A stretch of DNA of 64,000 bases. Source: an uncultured Sphingopyxis sp. GTDB taxonomy: Bacteria > Pseudomonadota > Alphaproteobacteria > Sphingomonadales > Sphingomonadaceae. Location: the NCBI GenBank assembly GCA_937873425.1, contig CALMYE010000337.1, positions 32,894 through 96,893 of the forward strand, in the 5' to 3' direction. A program made the position numbers and the translations under genes. The notes under the pieces are model-generated. The model saw only the letters and a program-made list of their open reading frames with translations. It was not told the DNA's origin and did not search any database. Each line of letters begins with the position of its first letter. Position 1 is the first letter of the stretch. Positions 44,914-53,396 of the stretch are shown one piece after another.

Positions 44914-46176
44914 GTGCGGCCAATGTTCGCCACCATTCTGCCTGTCCGAAGCCTGCTGATCGCCATTTTTGTGATGATGGCGGGCAGCGGCTTCCTGTCG
45001 ACGCTCATCGGGCTGCGGCTCGAACGCGCGGGAAGCGGCACGATGGTGATCGGCTTGGTCGCCACCGCCTATTTCGGCGGGCTGGTGATGGGCGCCCTCA
45101 GGGCCGGCGACATCGTCCGACGTGTCGGTCATATCCGTGCCTTTGCCGCCTTCGTCGCGCTGCTATCGGCCAGCACCCTCACCTATGCGCTGTTTCAGCA
45201 GCCCCTGCTGTGGGGAACGCTGAGACTGATCGACGGACTGTGTGTCGCAGGCGTTTTCATCTGCGTCGAAAGCTGGCTGAACGACCGTTCCGAAAGCGAG
45301 ACGCGCGGGACCGTGCTCGCTTCCTATATGGTCGCGCTTTATTTGGGACAGGCGTTCGGACAATTGCTGCTGCACACGGACAATACCGCGCCGCAAATCC
45401 CGTTCGAGCTTGCCTCGATCCTGATCTCGCTCGCGATCATTCCCGTGTGCCTGACGCGCAGCGCGGCGCCGGTGCTGGGGGATGTGGCTGCATTGCCGCT
45501 GCGCCGACTGTTCGCGGCTTCTCCGCTGGCCGTGGCTGGCGCAGGCATCACCGGGCTGCTGCTGGGGGCCTTTTATGGGCTGGCGGCCATCTATGCCCGC
45601 CGTATCGGCCTCGGCTTGGGCGATACCGCGGCCTTCATGACGACGGTCATCCTTGGCGGCGTGGCGCTGCAATGGCCGCTGGGGCGGCTGTCGGACCGCT
45701 ACGACCGGCGCCGGGTCATCGTCGCCTGTTTCGCGGCCACGCTGGCAGTCAGCATGGCGCTGGCCATGCAGCCCGGCGGTGTCATCCTGTTCACCCTCGG
45801 AGCGGCATTCGGCGGCCTCGCCTTTGCGCTCTATCCGATCTGCGTCGCTTATGCGAACGACCGCCTCTCCTCAGCCGAGCGGATCTCCGCCAGTGGCCAG
45901 CTTGTCCTTCTCTATTCGGCGGGGGCCGCGATCGGGCCGCTCGGGGCGGCCGCTTCGATGACGCTGGCGGACGCGAGCGGGCTTTTCCTCTTCATCGCGC
46001 TGGCGGCGGCGGCGATGCTCGGCTTCGGCCTGTGGCGCCTCGCCACCAGCGAAGCGGTACCGAACGATGCCCAGCAGGATTTCCAGATCCTGCCGCGAAC
46101 CACGCCGGTCGCGGCGCTGCTCGACCCGGCGGGAACCGATCTGGCCGCTCCTTCAACGCAACACAGCAGCAGGTGA
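44914..46176 (+). CDS. MFS transporter (YcaD-like) in the ectoine operon
   Basis: The 420-residue protein has about 12 membrane helices. It contains GALRAGDIVRRVGHIRAFA, the loop 2-3 motif, and VCVESWLNDRSESETRG in the cytoplasmic loop, a pattern seen in YcaD-like MFS proteins. GTG at 44914 or ATG at 44923 is the start; both give a complete first helix. It follows the aspartokinase by 12 bp and precedes a second MFS carrier by 3 bp, so it belongs to the operon. Substrate unknown; export or import of ectoine is possible. Confidence 0.82.
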   Translation: MRPMFATILPVRSLLIAIFVMMAGSGFLSTLIGLRLERAGSGTMVIGLVATAYFGGLVMGALRAGDIVRRVGHIRAFAAFVALLSASTLTYALFQQPLLWGTLRLIDGLCVAGVFICVESWLNDRSESETRGTVLASYMVALYLGQAFGQLLLHTDNTAPQIPFELASILISLAIIPVCLTRSAAPVLGDVAALPLRRLFAASPLAVAGAGITGLLLGAFYGLAAIYARRIGLGLGDTAAFMTTVILGGVALQWPLGRLSDRYDRRRVIVACFAATLAVSMALAMQPGGVILFTLGAAFGGLAFALYPICVAYANDRLSSAERISASGQLVLLYSAGAAIGPLGAAASMTLADASGLFLFIALAAAAMLGFGLWRLATSEAVPNDAQQDFQILPRTTPVAALLDPAGTDLAAPSTQHSSR

Positions 46177-46179
46177 CAA

Positions 46180-47535
46180 ATGGAAAAACCTGACACCCTC
46201 CACGCCCCGGGGCATCCGCCGCCTTTCGAGGAACCATCGGCGCTGCATCGCGCGGTCGGCGCGTCGGCCTTGGGCAACGCGGTCGAATGGTTCGACTATG
46301 GGATTTACGCCTATGGCGTGACCTATATTTCAGCGGCGCTCTTTCCCGGCGACATGGAAAATGCCGTGCTGTTCGCACTCGCGACCTTTGCCATCTCCTT
46401 CCTCGTCCGCCCGCTCGGCGGCCTTTTCTGGGGACCTCTCGGCGACCGCATCGGACGCAAGTCGGTGCTGGCGATGACGATTCTGCTGATGGCGGGCGCG
46501 ACCTTCGCGGTCGGGCTGATCCCGTCCTATGACAGCATCGGCTTCTGGGCACCGACCATTCTGATCATCCTGCGCATGCTTCAGGGCTTTTCGACCGGCG
46601 GTGAATATGGCGGCGCGGCAACCTTCATGGCCGAATATGCGCCCGACGATCGTCGCGGCTTCTACGGCAGTTTCCTTGAGTTCGGGACACTGGCCGGATT
46701 TGCCTCCGGTGCCGCGCTGATGCTCGCCTATTCGCTTCACCTGGGCGAGGCGGCGATGCAGGAATGGGGTTGGCGCATTCCGTTTCTGATCGCGGGACCG
46801 ATCGGCCTCGTGGGCATGTATCTGCGTTCGAAGCTGGAGGACACGCCCGTTTTCCGCGAAGAAATGGCTTCGGCGGAACGACGCACCCCGCCGGGCCTCG
46901 CCGCCATGACGCGCGAATATTGGCGTCCGATGCTCGTCGTCGGCGGGCTCGTCGTGTCCCTCAACGTCGTCAATTACACGCTGCTCAGCTATATGCCGAC
47001 CTATCTGCAAAGGCGGATTGGCCTGTCGAACCAGGAAGCGCTGCTGGTTCCGATCATCGGAATGCTACTGATGATGATCGTCGTGCCTTTCGCCGGCGCA
47101 CTGTCGGACCGCATCGGCCGCCGGCCGATGTGGCGCTGGTCGCTGATCGGCCTGCTGCTGCTCGTCGTGCCGCTCTATATGCTGATCGGGACCGGCTTTA
47201 CCGGTGCGATCGTCGGCTTCACCCTGCTCGGCCTGCTCTATGCACCGCAGCTCGCCACGATATCGGCGACCTTTCCAGCAATGTTCCCGACCGCCGTGCG
47301 CTTCGCCGGCTTTGCGATCGCCTATAATATATCCACGTCAATCTTCGGCGGCACCGCACCGATGATCGGCAGCGGGCTGATCAGCTTGACCGGCGACCCG
47401 CTGATGCCGGCCTATTACATGATGCTCGCCTGCATCGTCGGCCTGATCGCGTTGCATTTCATGCCGGAAACGGCGGGGCGTTCGCTGCGCGAAGATCCCT
47501 TTGCGCGAACGGACGAGCCTGCGCCCGTCCCATGA
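46180..47535 (+). CDS. MFS transporter, ProP-like (metabolite:H+ symporter)
   Basis: The 451-residue carrier matches the metabolite:H+ symporter group that includes ProP: GNAVEWFDYGIYAYGVTYI in helix 1, GDRIGRKSVLAMTILLMAG in loop 2-3, RMLQGFSTGGEYGGAATFMAEYAP and RRGFYGSFLEFGTLAGF. ProP-type carriers take up proline, betaine and ectoine under osmotic stress. It lacks the long C-terminal coiled-coil of E. coli ProP; the tail ends ~15 residues after the last helix. Position in the ectoine operon makes compatible-solute uptake the likely role. Confidence 0.88.
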   Translation: MEKPDTLHAPGHPPPFEEPSALHRAVGASALGNAVEWFDYGIYAYGVTYISAALFPGDMENAVLFALATFAISFLVRPLGGLFWGPLGDRIGRKSVLAMTILLMAGATFAVGLIPSYDSIGFWAPTILIILRMLQGFSTGGEYGGAATFMAEYAPDDRRGFYGSFLEFGTLAGFASGAALMLAYSLHLGEAAMQEWGWRIPFLIAGPIGLVGMYLRSKLEDTPVFREEMASAERRTPPGLAAMTREYWRPMLVVGGLVVSLNVVNYTLLSYMPTYLQRRIGLSNQEALLVPIIGMLLMMIVVPFAGALSDRIGRRPMWRWSLIGLLLLVVPLYMLIGTGFTGAIVGFTLLGLLYAPQLATISATFPAMFPTAVRFAGFAIAYNISTSIFGGTAPMIGSGLISLTGDPLMPAYYMMLACIVGLIALHFMPETAGRSLREDPFARTDEPAPVP

Positions 47536-47599
47536 CGGACGATCGCCCGCTTTCTTCCACCTTCAGGAGATCATTTCCGCATCCAGCGGGTATCATGCC

Positions 47600-48844
47600 A
47601 TGACTACGACCAGATCAGACACGCTTTCGCCCTTCGTCGACATACCGCTGCTCGCGGGGCTCCCGCCCTGGGCTGAAACGCTCATCGCGCTCGGCATCCT
47701 GGTTTCGATCGCATGGGTCGCCAATTTCGTCGTCAAGCATATCGTCCTGCGCTTTGCCATGCGCTGGCTGCCCCATGACGGGCCGACCCCGGCGCCGATC
47801 GCCGCGCGCCTCGCCAATATCGTTCCCGCCCTGATCATCTCGTCGGGCATCGGCGCGGTCCCGCATCTGCTCCCGGCGGTCGCGACTGTCATCAGCAACG
47901 TCGTCGCCGCATCGATCATCCTGTTCATCGCAATGGCGATCAGCAAGACGCTCAGTCTCGCAAACCAGATATATGATCGCCGCGCAGATGCCGTGAACCG
48001 GCCGATCAAGGGCTATGTTCAGGTTCTCAAGATCATCCTCTATGCCGGAGCCGCGATCCTGATCGTCGCTGCTCTTATGGAGCAATCCCCGCTGCTGCTG
48101 CTGTCCGGTCTTGGCGCGATGGCGGCGGTGCTGATGCTGGTGTTCAAGGACACGATCCTGTCCCTCGTCGCATCCGTGCAGCTTACATCGAACGACATGC
48201 TGCGCGTCGGCGACTGGATCGAAATGCCGGCCCTCGATGCCGACGGCGATGTCATCGACATCGCGCTGCATACGATCAAGGTGCAGAATTGGGACAAGAC
48301 GATCACCACCATCCCGACGCACCGGATGATCGAGCAGAGCTTCAAAAATTGGCGCGGCATGTCGGAGTCGGGCGGGCGAAGGATCAAGCGCTCGCTGCTG
48401 CTCGATCAGAATTGCATCCGCTTCCTGTCCCCCGAAGAACAACAGAACCTTGGCCGCATCGCGCTGATCAACGATTATCTCGATCGCAAACAGGATGAAC
48501 TGGGCGAATGGAACGCCAAACTGGGCGAGGCGGCCAGCGAACTCGCCAATGCGCGGCGCATCACGAATATCGGGACCTTCCGCGCCTACATCGTCGCCTA
48601 TCTTCGCGACCATGCGAAGATTTCGAAAGATATGACGCTGATCGTCCGCCAGCTTGCCCCGACGTCGCAAGGTCTACCGATCGAAATCTATTGCTTCACC
48701 ACCACGACCGCGTGGAGCGCCTATGAAGATATCCAGGCCGATATTTTCGACCATCTGCTGGCGATCCTGCCCGAATTTCACCTGCGGCCCTTTCAGGAGC
48801 CGAGCGGTATGGATTTTCGTGCTTTTCCAGCGGCGGCTGAGTAG
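47600..48844 (+). CDS. Mechanosensitive ion channel, MscS family (YbdG-like)
   Basis: The 414-residue protein has four or five membrane segments. The pore helix and beta domain of MscS lie at GLGAMAAVLMLVFKDTILSLVASVQLTSNDMLRVGDWIEMP and TIPTHRMIEQSFKNWRGMSESGGRRIKRSLLLD. The long C-terminal cytosolic domain ends with PIEIYCFTTTTAWSAYEDIQADIFDHLLAILPEFHLR. This size and arrangement match E. coli YbdG. Such channels release solutes on hypo-osmotic shock. It follows the ProP-like carrier by 64 bp, completing a set of synthesis, uptake and release for compatible solutes. Confidence 0.88.
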   Translation: MTTTRSDTLSPFVDIPLLAGLPPWAETLIALGILVSIAWVANFVVKHIVLRFAMRWLPHDGPTPAPIAARLANIVPALIISSGIGAVPHLLPAVATVISNVVAASIILFIAMAISKTLSLANQIYDRRADAVNRPIKGYVQVLKIILYAGAAILIVAALMEQSPLLLLSGLGAMAAVLMLVFKDTILSLVASVQLTSNDMLRVGDWIEMPALDADGDVIDIALHTIKVQNWDKTITTIPTHRMIEQSFKNWRGMSESGGRRIKRSLLLDQNCIRFLSPEEQQNLGRIALINDYLDRKQDELGEWNAKLGEAASELANARRITNIGTFRAYIVAYLRDHAKISKDMTLIVRQLAPTSQGLPIEIYCFTTTTAWSAYEDIQADIFDHLLAILPEFHLRPFQEPSGMDFRAFPAAAE

Positions 48845-48872
48845 AGAGTCACAGGTTCGAACCTCCCTTGGA

Positions 48873-48894
48873 GTGGCGGCACAAGAGACGCCAC
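48873..48894. terminator. Hairpin after the mechanosensitive channel gene
   Basis: GTGGCG (48873-48878) and CGCCAC (48889-48894) form a perfect 6-bp stem with a 10-base loop, 28 bases after the stop. No T-run follows. A 12-bp perfect palindrome AGGTTCGAACCT lies just before it at 48853-48864. Confidence 0.4.
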
Positions 48895-48947
48895 GACCCA
48901 AGCTATCCCGTTCGCAAAATCTCGGATGAACGGTCCAAGGAAGCGGG

Positions 48948-49319
48948 TCAACGTCGCGCGTTGGTCCTGTCTAGTATCTCTATTTCAAGGTGCTTGACGG
49001 CACGTAGCAGCCGGTTGGTCTGCACAACCGGCCAGAGCGCCAGCTTTATCATCAGCGACATGATCAGGAGGACGGCAGACGGCAACCCCCAACGCAGGGC
49101 CTCCATCACGTTCTCAGTCCCAAAAAAATGCCAGGCAGCATAGCTTCCTGCCGCGAACAGCAGCAGCTGGGACACCATCATGACCAGATTGACCCAGGCT
49201 GCCTCACCGCTGAACAACAAGCCAAGCTGATGAAAATAGCCCGGTTCCGCAGGGATGCGGTCCAGAAGTGCGCGCTCCTCGGCGAGAAGTGCCGCATCGA
49301 TTTCAGAATCTCTGTCCAT
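48948..49319 (-). CDS. DUF6768-like membrane protein paired with an ECF sigma factor
   Basis: The 123-residue protein has an acidic N-terminus (MDRDSEIDAALLAEERALLDRIPAEPGYFHQ) and two membrane segments (LVMMVSQLLLFAAGSYAAW and AVLLIMSLMIKLALWPV). This layout and its position directly after an ECF sigma gene match the small DUF6768-type proteins. The start codon follows the sigma stop without a gap (TAGATG), so translation is coupled. A role as a sigma-factor partner or membrane-bound anti-sigma factor is plausible but not shown. Confidence 0.7.
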   Translation of the reverse strand: MDRDSEIDAALLAEERALLDRIPAEPGYFHQLGLLFSGEAAWVNLVMMVSQLLLFAAGSYAAWHFFGTENVMEALRWGLPSAVLLIMSLMIKLALWPVVQTNRLLRAVKHLEIEILDRTNARR

Positions 49320-49880
49320 CTATTCTGCTCCTTCAAAATTGCGCCGCAATTGAAGTCTTGCGTGCATAAGTCTGGTCTTGATGGTTCCAACAGGCGCATC
49401 GAGCGCGACCGCGATCTCCGCGATGCTCAGTTCCTCAAAATAGTGGAGCGCCAGTGCAGCGCGGTGTGCGGGCGACAAAGCGGCGATAGCGCGGCGAAGA
49501 TCCTGTCTATCGACGACAAGCTCCCCGGAATTGTCGCCAGCGATGCTCACGGCCCGAACAACTTCCTCATGCTCGCACGGAAATGCGATAGAATCCTTTT
49601 TTCGCGCGGCAATGGCCTTCAAGGCGCGCCGCGTGACGATCCGGAACGCCCACGCTGGGAAGACGCGTTCGTCGCGAAGCGCCGGAAGCGCGCGAACGAT
49701 ATCGACCCACCCAGCCTGCACCGCATCTTCGGCCGCTTCGCGCGTTCCAGTGAGCCGCCAGGCATGCGCGACAAGGCGCTTGTGCCAGCGCCGAACAAGA
49801 GCGGCGAACGCGCTTCCATCGCCAGACTGGGCGGCACCGACGAGATACTCATCATCCCGTCGGCGCCGGTCGCCTGTCAT
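49320..49880 (-). CDS. RNA polymerase sigma factor, ECF (sigma-70) family
   Basis: The 186-residue protein contains sigma region 2 (FAALVRRWHKRLVAHAWRLTGTREAAEDAVQAGWVDIVRALPALRDERVFPAWAFRIVTRRALK) and region 4 (AIAALSPAHRAALALHYFEELSIAEIAVALDAPVGTIKTRLMHARLQLRR). ATG 49880 follows AAGGAT at good distance; TTG 49907 and ATG 49898 are alternatives. It is coupled to the DUF6768-like gene. No own-type promoter was identified. It lies between the ectoine region and the conjugation genes and could belong to either. Confidence 0.9.
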   Translation of the reverse strand: MTGDRRRRDDEYLVGAAQSGDGSAFAALVRRWHKRLVAHAWRLTGTREAAEDAVQAGWVDIVRALPALRDERVFPAWAFRIVTRRALKAIAARKKDSIAFPCEHEEVVRAVSIAGDNSGELVVDRQDLRRAIAALSPAHRAALALHYFEELSIAEIAVALDAPVGTIKTRLMHARLQLRRNFEGAE

Positions 49881-50102
49881 GTCGGTTATCCTTGTCATCT
49901 GTTCCAAAGAGCCTGCGCGCGCGCATTGGGTTCAAATGGCGGAAATTGGCATCTCCACGACGGATCGAGCGCAAAGGTGCAGGAGCACACTCGCTCTGTG
50001 AAGCAATACTTGGTCGGCTTGCGGTGCTTTATCCTGCTATTAATGGCGGTAGCGATCATGCCCAGCGTTAGAGTCTGCGACCGGAATAAGAAGCTTCGTT
50101 GG

Positions 50103-50342
50103 TCACAGCCCTGGCGTGACGCTAGAGCGCGGTTGCGTGCGCTGGGTTTGCAAGAAAGCTCTCAAACTCGCTACAAAGACGACGGTGGCGCGACCGACCT
50201 TGGCCGCTTCGATGTCACCCGACGCGATCAACTGGTAGATCTTCGACTTGCTAAGACCCGTCATTCTAACTGCCTCGGAGATGCGGACACAGATTGGATC
50301 GGTCTGCAACTCGGCTGCTCTATTCGATTGTCGCGCTTGCAT
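50103..50342 (-). CDS. AlpA-like helix-turn-helix regulator
   Basis: The 79-residue protein has one helix-turn-helix with wing of the AlpA/excisionase type: RISEAVRMTGLSKSKIYQLIASGDIEAAKVGRATVVFVASLRAFLQ. Such proteins bind DNA near attachment sites or mobile-element promoters and direct excision or transcription. The ATG at 50342 was chosen by AAGAG upstream; the longer open frame is an image of the trb genes. It is the last gene on the minus strand after DUF2274, so it probably belongs to the conjugative element. Confidence 0.75.
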   Translation of the reverse strand: MQARQSNRAAELQTDPICVRISEAVRMTGLSKSKIYQLIASGDIEAAKVGRATVVFVASLRAFLQTQRTQPRSSVTPGL

Positions 50343-50346
50343 CTCA

Positions 50347-50559
50347 CTATCTCTTACGTGTCCTGCTGAACGATCGGTCACTCGCCAGAAATCTATCAAG
50401 CATGAACGGAATAAGGTCCGGCACGGACTCCCGCCGACCATATGCCGCCTCGTAGGCATCGGCATAGGCGTTGAGCGCCTCGAACAAATCCGGCATGGCG
50501 CTGAACGTGATCTTGACCGGCGTGCGGTCGGGCAGCTTCGGCAATCTGAGGTCAGCCAC
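50347..50559 (-). CDS. DUF2274-domain protein downstream of trbI
   Basis: The 70-residue protein (LRLPKLPDRTPVKITFSAMPDLFEALNAYADAYEAAYG, then VPDLIPFMLDRFLASD) matches the small DUF2274 proteins that follow trbI in Trb-type conjugation operons. It resembles a ribbon-helix-helix DNA-binding fold. GTG at 50559 has GGGGAGG upstream and overlaps the trbI stop by 8 bases. Its function is unknown; a regulatory role in the operon is likely. Confidence 0.82.
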   Translation of the reverse strand: MADLRLPKLPDRTPVKITFSAMPDLFEALNAYADAYEAAYGRRESVPDLIPFMLDRFLASDRSFSRTRKR

Positions 50560-51775
50560 GTCCGCCTCCCCAAGCGCGCCCGACGATAATATCCTTGTGG
50601 ACGACGACGCGAAGCGGCCAACCAGGCCGGACGCGCAAGGTCGGCTGGATGATGAGGTTGCGGGTGACAAGCTGGTCGCCGGCCCGCGCGCCGCTTTGCT
50701 GCGCGGCCTCGCGGATGGCGCGCACAAGGTCGCTCTCGCTGCTGCCGAAGCTCAATTCGGTGCCGACGCCGAGCAGCGTCGAAAGCGCGACACCCTTCAA
50801 AAGCTGCCAGGTGTGGCGGTCGATCTTGTCGGACAGGCCCGCATAACCCTGCGTGTCGGTCGCCGGCACATTGTCGATGCGGATGGACGATCCATCGGGC
50901 AGGATGATGCGTTGCCACACGACCAACGCACGGCTCTGGCCGAACGCGACCACGCTGTCATAGCTGCCGACCAGCCGCGAGCCTTGCGGAATCAGCAAGC
51001 TGCGCCCTGTCACGCTATCATAGACATTTTCCGTGATCTGCGCCGTCACCAATCCCGGCAAGTCGGAGTTGAGGCCGGTTATCAGGCTCGCCGCGATGAC
51101 GCTGCCGGCCTGCAAGGTCCAGGGCGAGGCCGGCGCGGTCAGCGTGTGTGGGTTCACGTCGGCGCCCTCGTTGGCGCGGCCGACCATCGCGTTCTTGCGC
51201 TGCTGACCGTTCGGGTCGGGCGCCTCCGCTGCCTGCATCGGTGACGGCAATTCAGAGGCGACGGCTGCCGGAACGACAGCGGCGCGAGCGCCCGCCGCAT
51301 TGCCGGCCACTTGCAGCATGACGCCGGACTCCCGCGCCGCGCGCTGTTCGGCGGCAAGGCGCTGGCGTTCGGCTTCCGCCTCCTGTGCCGCGCGGCGCGC
51401 CGCTTCGTCGGCGGACTCGATCGGCGCCATCCCGATTTCGCGCTGATGATCGAGGATCGGCTTGCCAAGGTCGCCGGGAAGCGGCGGGCCGAGCTGCGGC
51501 ACGTCGCCATAGCTGACTGGCGCACCGGCCAGCGCGTCGGGCGGCGCTTTCGCACCAAACGGCCGGTCATCGCCCGATGCGACCAGGTTTAAACTTGCGG
51601 GCTTGAGCGCCAGCCACGCAACGCCGACAATGGCGGTCGAGCCTATGGCAGCAATCGCGACGATCGCGCCGCGCCGAAAGCGCGTCACGCGGCCCGGCGC
51701 CGCGCGCAGCACCAATGTTTCGGGGTCGGCCTTGGCGGGCGCGCTACCTGCGGGCGGAATGGCGGGGTCGGTCAC
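50552..51775 (-). CDS. trbI: Conjugal transfer protein TrbI (VirB10-like)
   Basis: TrbI spans the envelope of the type IV secretion channel. The 407-residue protein has a cytoplasmic N-terminus, one membrane helix (AIVAIAAIGSTAIVGVAWLAL, ~35-55), a Pro/Ala/Gln-rich periplasmic stretch with a coiled-coil (AAQEAEAERQRLAAEQRAARE), and the VirB10 C-terminal domain (LQAGSVIAASLITGLNSDLPGLVTAQITENVYDSVTGRSLLIPQGSRLVGSYDS). GTG at 51775 overlaps the trbG stop as GTGA. Confidence 0.93.
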   Translation of the reverse strand: MTDPAIPPAGSAPAKADPETLVLRAAPGRVTRFRRGAIVAIAAIGSTAIVGVAWLALKPASLNLVASGDDRPFGAKAPPDALAGAPVSYGDVPQLGPPLPGDLGKPILDHQREIGMAPIESADEAARRAAQEAEAERQRLAAEQRAARESGVMLQVAGNAAGARAAVVPAAVASELPSPMQAAEAPDPNGQQRKNAMVGRANEGADVNPHTLTAPASPWTLQAGSVIAASLITGLNSDLPGLVTAQITENVYDSVTGRSLLIPQGSRLVGSYDSVVAFGQSRALVVWQRIILPDGSSIRIDNVPATDTQGYAGLSDKIDRHTWQLLKGVALSTLLGVGTELSFGSSESDLVRAIREAAQQSGARAGDQLVTRNLIIQPTLRVRPGWPLRVVVHKDIIVGRAWGGGRG

Positions 51776-52590
51776 TTGCCCTTCCTCCGCTTCGGCTGCG
51801 CGCTCGAAACCCGCACGACCTGCTGTTTCTTGCCGCCAAGACGCAGTTCGGCGGCGCCGAACAGGCGATCGACGACATAGTAACGCCCCGCGACGCGATA
51901 ATTGACAAGCTGGGCCTCGCCGTCCTCGCCGATGACGAACAGTGGCGGCGCATCGCCGACCGCGATCGACGGCGAAAACTCGATATAGGTCTGCCGCCCG
52001 TCGTCGAACGCGCGCAACGGCCGCCATGCCGGCTTGTCGCCGCTGATAGCGTAATGGAAATTGAGGCTTTCGACCGCGAGGCCCGACGCGATCGGCGCGG
52101 CGGCCGCCGCGGCGTCCTGCTGGCGGCGCAGCGCAATCAGCGCGTCCTGCGGATAGCTCCATGACAGCGCGGCCATTGCGCCACTCGCCCTGCTTTCCAG
52201 TTCGAGGTGATAGACGCGCCGGTCGGTCGTGATGACAAGGTTGGTGCGAAGCCCTGCCGAAAAGGGTTTCACGAGGATATGGGTGCGCTGGTTCGCACCG
52301 CTGCCGCTCGTCGTGTCGCCGACCGTCCATCGCACGGTATCGCCTGCGGCAACCGATGTGATCGTCTCGCCCGGCTGCAAGGCAATATCGGTGATGCGTT
52401 CCGGCGCCGCATAGAGGCGATAGAGCGTCCCGTCGCTATAGGGATAGACCTGCACCGCGCCGAGAAAGCCGGCGTTCGACGGTTCGCGCAGCGCGGCCTT
52501 GTTGGCGGCGGCGACCTTGGCGGTGGACTGCGCGGCTGCGGGAACGGCGAGCGCGGCAAGGCTCGCCGACAGGATGACGGCACGGATCAT
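51772..52590 (-). CDS. trbG: Conjugal transfer protein TrbG (VirB9-like)
   Basis: TrbG forms the outer-membrane core of the secretion channel with TrbI. The 272-residue protein has a signal peptide (VILSASLAALAVPAAAQS), the VirB9 N-domain (YSDGTLYRLYAAPERITDIALQPGETI; RTHILVKP), and the C-domain (YIEFSPSIAVGDAPPLFVIGEDGEAQLVNYRVAGRYYVVDRLF). A Lys/Arg-rich tail ends it. It overlaps trbF by ATGA and trbI by GTGA. Confidence 0.93.
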   Translation of the reverse strand: MIRAVILSASLAALAVPAAAQSTAKVAAANKAALREPSNAGFLGAVQVYPYSDGTLYRLYAAPERITDIALQPGETITSVAAGDTVRWTVGDTTSGSGANQRTHILVKPFSAGLRTNLVITTDRRVYHLELESRASGAMAALSWSYPQDALIALRRQQDAAAAAAPIASGLAVESLNFHYAISGDKPAWRPLRAFDDGRQTYIEFSPSIAVGDAPPLFVIGEDGEAQLVNYRVAGRYYVVDRLFGAAELRLGGKKQQVVRVSSAQPKRRKGK

Positions 52591-53393
52591 TGGTCGTTCC
52601 TTTCGGGGGTCTGCGAAGGTTCGGGCTGGGCAAGGCCGGGATCGGGCGGCATTTCCAGCGGCGGGGCTGGGGCTGGTTCGACCGCAACCGGCGCAGCCCG
52701 ATCGGCGGGCGTTTCCAGTTCGCGGCTCCAGTCGATCGCATCGACATAGATGCCGAGCGGATTCTTTCGCAGCATGTCCGCCGAGCGTGGCGGCTGCATC
52801 TTTACCGTCAATATGGCCGTCCAGCGCGATGTGCTGGCGAGACTGCCGCGCTCATATGCCTGCTCGATCCATTTGACCTGAAAGCTGTTGTCCGAAGCGC
52901 GGACCACGCTCGTCACCTGAACGGACACGGTGCGGCGGCCGACCTCCGCGAACGGGTTGGAGGCGCGGGCATATTCGCCGAGAAACAGCGACGCGCGTTC
53001 GGTCGCGAAGTCATAGGCCGCCAGCCAGCTTTCCCGCATCAACACGGGATCGAGAGAACGCGAGCGAACGTTCGATATGAAGCGCCCCAGGTGCCACGCA
53101 ATCTGCGGGTCGGTCGGCCGATAGTCGGTGGTCGCAGGTGCGACGCTGCGCGCCTCGCCGAGCCGGTCGACCTCGACGACATAGGGCATGACGCGGCTTT
53201 GCATCGACTGCCATATCAGCCCCGCCGACAGGCCGGTGGTGAGCAGCAAGCCGCCAAAGGCCATGAGCCGCCAGTTCTTTGCCTGCACCCTCGCCGAGCC
53301 TATGCGCTCATCCCATAGCTGCCCGGTGCGCTGATAGGGCGTTTCGGGTTCGGGTGTTTGCCCATAGCGTTCGACGGCACGTTTGAATCGCAT
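52587..53393 (-). CDS. trbF: Conjugal transfer protein TrbF (VirB8-like)
   Basis: TrbF is a bitopic inner-membrane assembly protein. The 268-residue product has a short cytoplasmic start, one helix (LMAFGGLLLTTGLSAGLIW), and the VirB8 NTF2-like periplasmic domain (YVVEVDRLGEARSVAPATTDYRPTDPQIAWHLGRFISNVRS, VQVTSVVRASDNSFQVKWIEQAYERG). The C-terminal ~40 residues are Pro-rich. It is between trbL (3-bp gap) and trbG (4-bp overlap). Confidence 0.93.
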   Translation of the reverse strand: MRFKRAVERYGQTPEPETPYQRTGQLWDERIGSARVQAKNWRLMAFGGLLLTTGLSAGLIWQSMQSRVMPYVVEVDRLGEARSVAPATTDYRPTDPQIAWHLGRFISNVRSRSLDPVLMRESWLAAYDFATERASLFLGEYARASNPFAEVGRRTVSVQVTSVVRASDNSFQVKWIEQAYERGSLASTSRWTAILTVKMQPPRSADMLRKNPLGIYVDAIDWSRELETPADRAAPVAVEPAPAPPLEMPPDPGLAQPEPSQTPERNDQ

Positions 53394-53396
53394 AAA

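Noticed and set aside
48850-48870. ACAGGTTCGAACCTCCC, like a tRNA T-arm
   Set aside because: The flanking bases do not form the 5-bp T-stem and no other tRNA arms are present.
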